Shown: positions 5,430 through 6,123 of the stretch, piece after piece
Numbering within the stretch: the first letter of the stretch is position 1
Layout of the letters: every line of letters begins with the position of its first letter
From: an uncultured Chlamydiae bacterium
Lineage (GTDB): Bacteria > Chlamydiota > Chlamydiia > Chlamydiales > SM23-39
Length of the DNA: 6,123 nt
Direction: 5' to 3'
Assembly: GCA_903889795.1 (NCBI GenBank)
Contig: CAISYW010000165.1
Location: forward strand, 1 to 6,123
Made by a program: the position numbers and the translations under genes
Notes under the pieces: model-generated
Database searches by the model: none
What the model was told of the DNA's origin: nothing
Seen by the model: only the letters and a program-made list of their open reading frames with translations

Positions 5430-6123
5430 TCGCGCGATGAACCGCTTTCACTTCTTGCGACAACCTATTAAATTCTTTAAAATTGATTGTTTGATTCGCA
5501 TCGGAAATGGAGCGATCCGGATCGGGATGAATTTCTATCATCAGCCCATCGGCCCCGGCAGCCACTGCCGCACGCGCCATTGGCAAGATCAGTGAACGAA
5601 CTCCGGTCCCATGACTCGGATCGACGATGATGGGCAAATGGGTCAATTCGCGCAGCGCAGGAACGGCGCTTAAATCCAAAGTATTGCGAGTATATGTCTC
5701 GAAGGTGCGAATACCCCTCTCGCAGAGAATGACATTGGGGTTGCCTTCGCTCATGACATACTCAGCCGCCATCAGAAGTTCTTGGTAAGTTGCTGAAAAC
5801 CCTCGTTTGAGCAGTATCGGGTTTTTCGTCTTTCCCAACTTCTTTAGCAACGTGAAGTTCTGCATATTTCGAGCGCCCACTTGCAAAATATCAATGTGAT
5901 CTGCGGCAAAATCAACCTGCAGAGCATCCATCACCTCGCAAATGGTAATTAATCCAAACTCTTTTCCCGCATCTTCGAGCAATACGATTCCCTCTTCGCC
6001 TAAACCCTGAAATTCATAGGGAGAGGTGCGCGGCTTGAAACAACCTCCTCGCAATGCGGTAGCTCCGGAAAATCGAGACGCTGCCGCGCACGCGCGAATT
6101 TGTTCTGTCGATTCAATAGCGCA
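5413..6123 (-). CDS. aroF: 3-deoxy-7-phosphoheptulonate (DAHP) synthase, type I-beta, 5' end cut by the window
   Basis: The enzyme condenses phosphoenolpyruvate and erythrose 4-phosphate into DAHP, the first step of the shikimate pathway to chorismate and aromatic compounds. The open frame runs without a stop to the right edge, giving 236 residues; the N-terminus is missing. An apparent start at 6054 is an internal TTG within TALRGGCFKPRTSP, so it is not the true start. Visible motifs, numbered from the window edge, are CAIES (1-5), from the usual GPCSxES; RGGCFKPRTSPYEFQGLG (25-42); LQVGARNMQNF (80-90); NPILLKRGFSAT (101-112); CERGIRTFE (134-142); VDPSHGTGVR (167-176) and IEIHPDPDRSISDANQ (196-211). 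The expected metal ligands Cys1, His171, Glu197 and Asp208 are all present. This pattern is the AroA(B. subtilis)/Thermotoga type rather than E. coli AroG. KDO-8-phosphate synthase is related, but lacks this RGGxFKPRTSP/CERGIRTFE combination. Any fused N-terminal chorismate mutase or ferredoxin-like domain would lie outside the window. Confidence 0.95.
   Translation of the reverse strand, partial: CAIESTEQIRACAAASRFSGATALRGGCFKPRTSPYEFQGLGEEGIVLLEDAGKEFGLITICEVMDALQVDFAADHIDILQVGARNMQNFTLLKKLGKTKNPILLKRGFSATYQELLMAAEYVMSEGNPNVILCERGIRTFETYTRNTLDLSAVPALRELTHLPIIVDPSHGTGVRSLILPMARAAVAAGADGLMIEIHPDPDRSISDANQTINFKEFNRLSQEVKAVHRAINPVR

Noticed and set aside
5078..5440. Open frame of 120 codons on the plus strand, offset from the permease frame
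   Set aside because: The product is rich in Arg, His, Gly and Ser, as expected from a shifted frame of a GC-rich membrane gene; the permease frame is the real one.

Overview
The window is an ordinary-looking, gene-dense stretch of a bacterial chromosome of moderate to low GC. It holds seven complete or nearly complete genes and one gene cut by the right edge. I see no rRNA, tRNA, CRISPR array, insertion sequence or phage gene. The mix of genes and the style of the unknown proteins would fit an environmental Chlamydiae-type bacterium (Parachlamydia/Waddlia/Simkania group). That placement is a general impression, not something a single marker in the window proves.

Layout from left to right: (1) a 113-residue unrecognised protein on the plus strand (3-344), whose true start may lie outside the window. 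(2) A minus-strand block, read right to left: a secreted cyclophilin-type peptidyl-prolyl isomerase (4330-3770) closed by a clear intrinsic terminator (3753-3712); a 131-residue membrane protein (3695-3300); then, after 108 bases, a probable three-gene operon of a predicted lipoprotein (3191-2085), a four-helix DUF1761-type membrane protein (2044-1667) and a 446-residue GT-B-like protein (1670-330). The GT-B-like gene begins with TTG and overlaps the stop of the gene before it. (3) A PiT-family phosphate permease on the plus strand (4437-5429), divergent from the cyclophilin gene. (4) A type I-beta DAHP synthase, the first enzyme of the shikimate pathway, on the minus strand (6123-5413, 5' end missing).

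Most of the window can be named: phosphate uptake, aromatic precursor synthesis and envelope protein folding. The least understood part is the lipoprotein / DUF1761 / GT-B-like operon, which looks like a small envelope-associated module. The GT-B-like protein keeps the glycine-rich N-terminal loop and the C-terminal RSGGQTAMEL-like segment of the MurG/MGDG-synthase fold, but is otherwise divergent. Its substrate cannot be told from the sequence.

The region is very compact. Both convergent gene pairs overlap at their 3' ends (15 bp at 330-344 and 17 bp at 5413-5429), and no gene-free stretch exceeds about 110 bases. I do not see a strong case for a wholly new system. The operon of unknown envelope proteins is the best candidate for follow-up.
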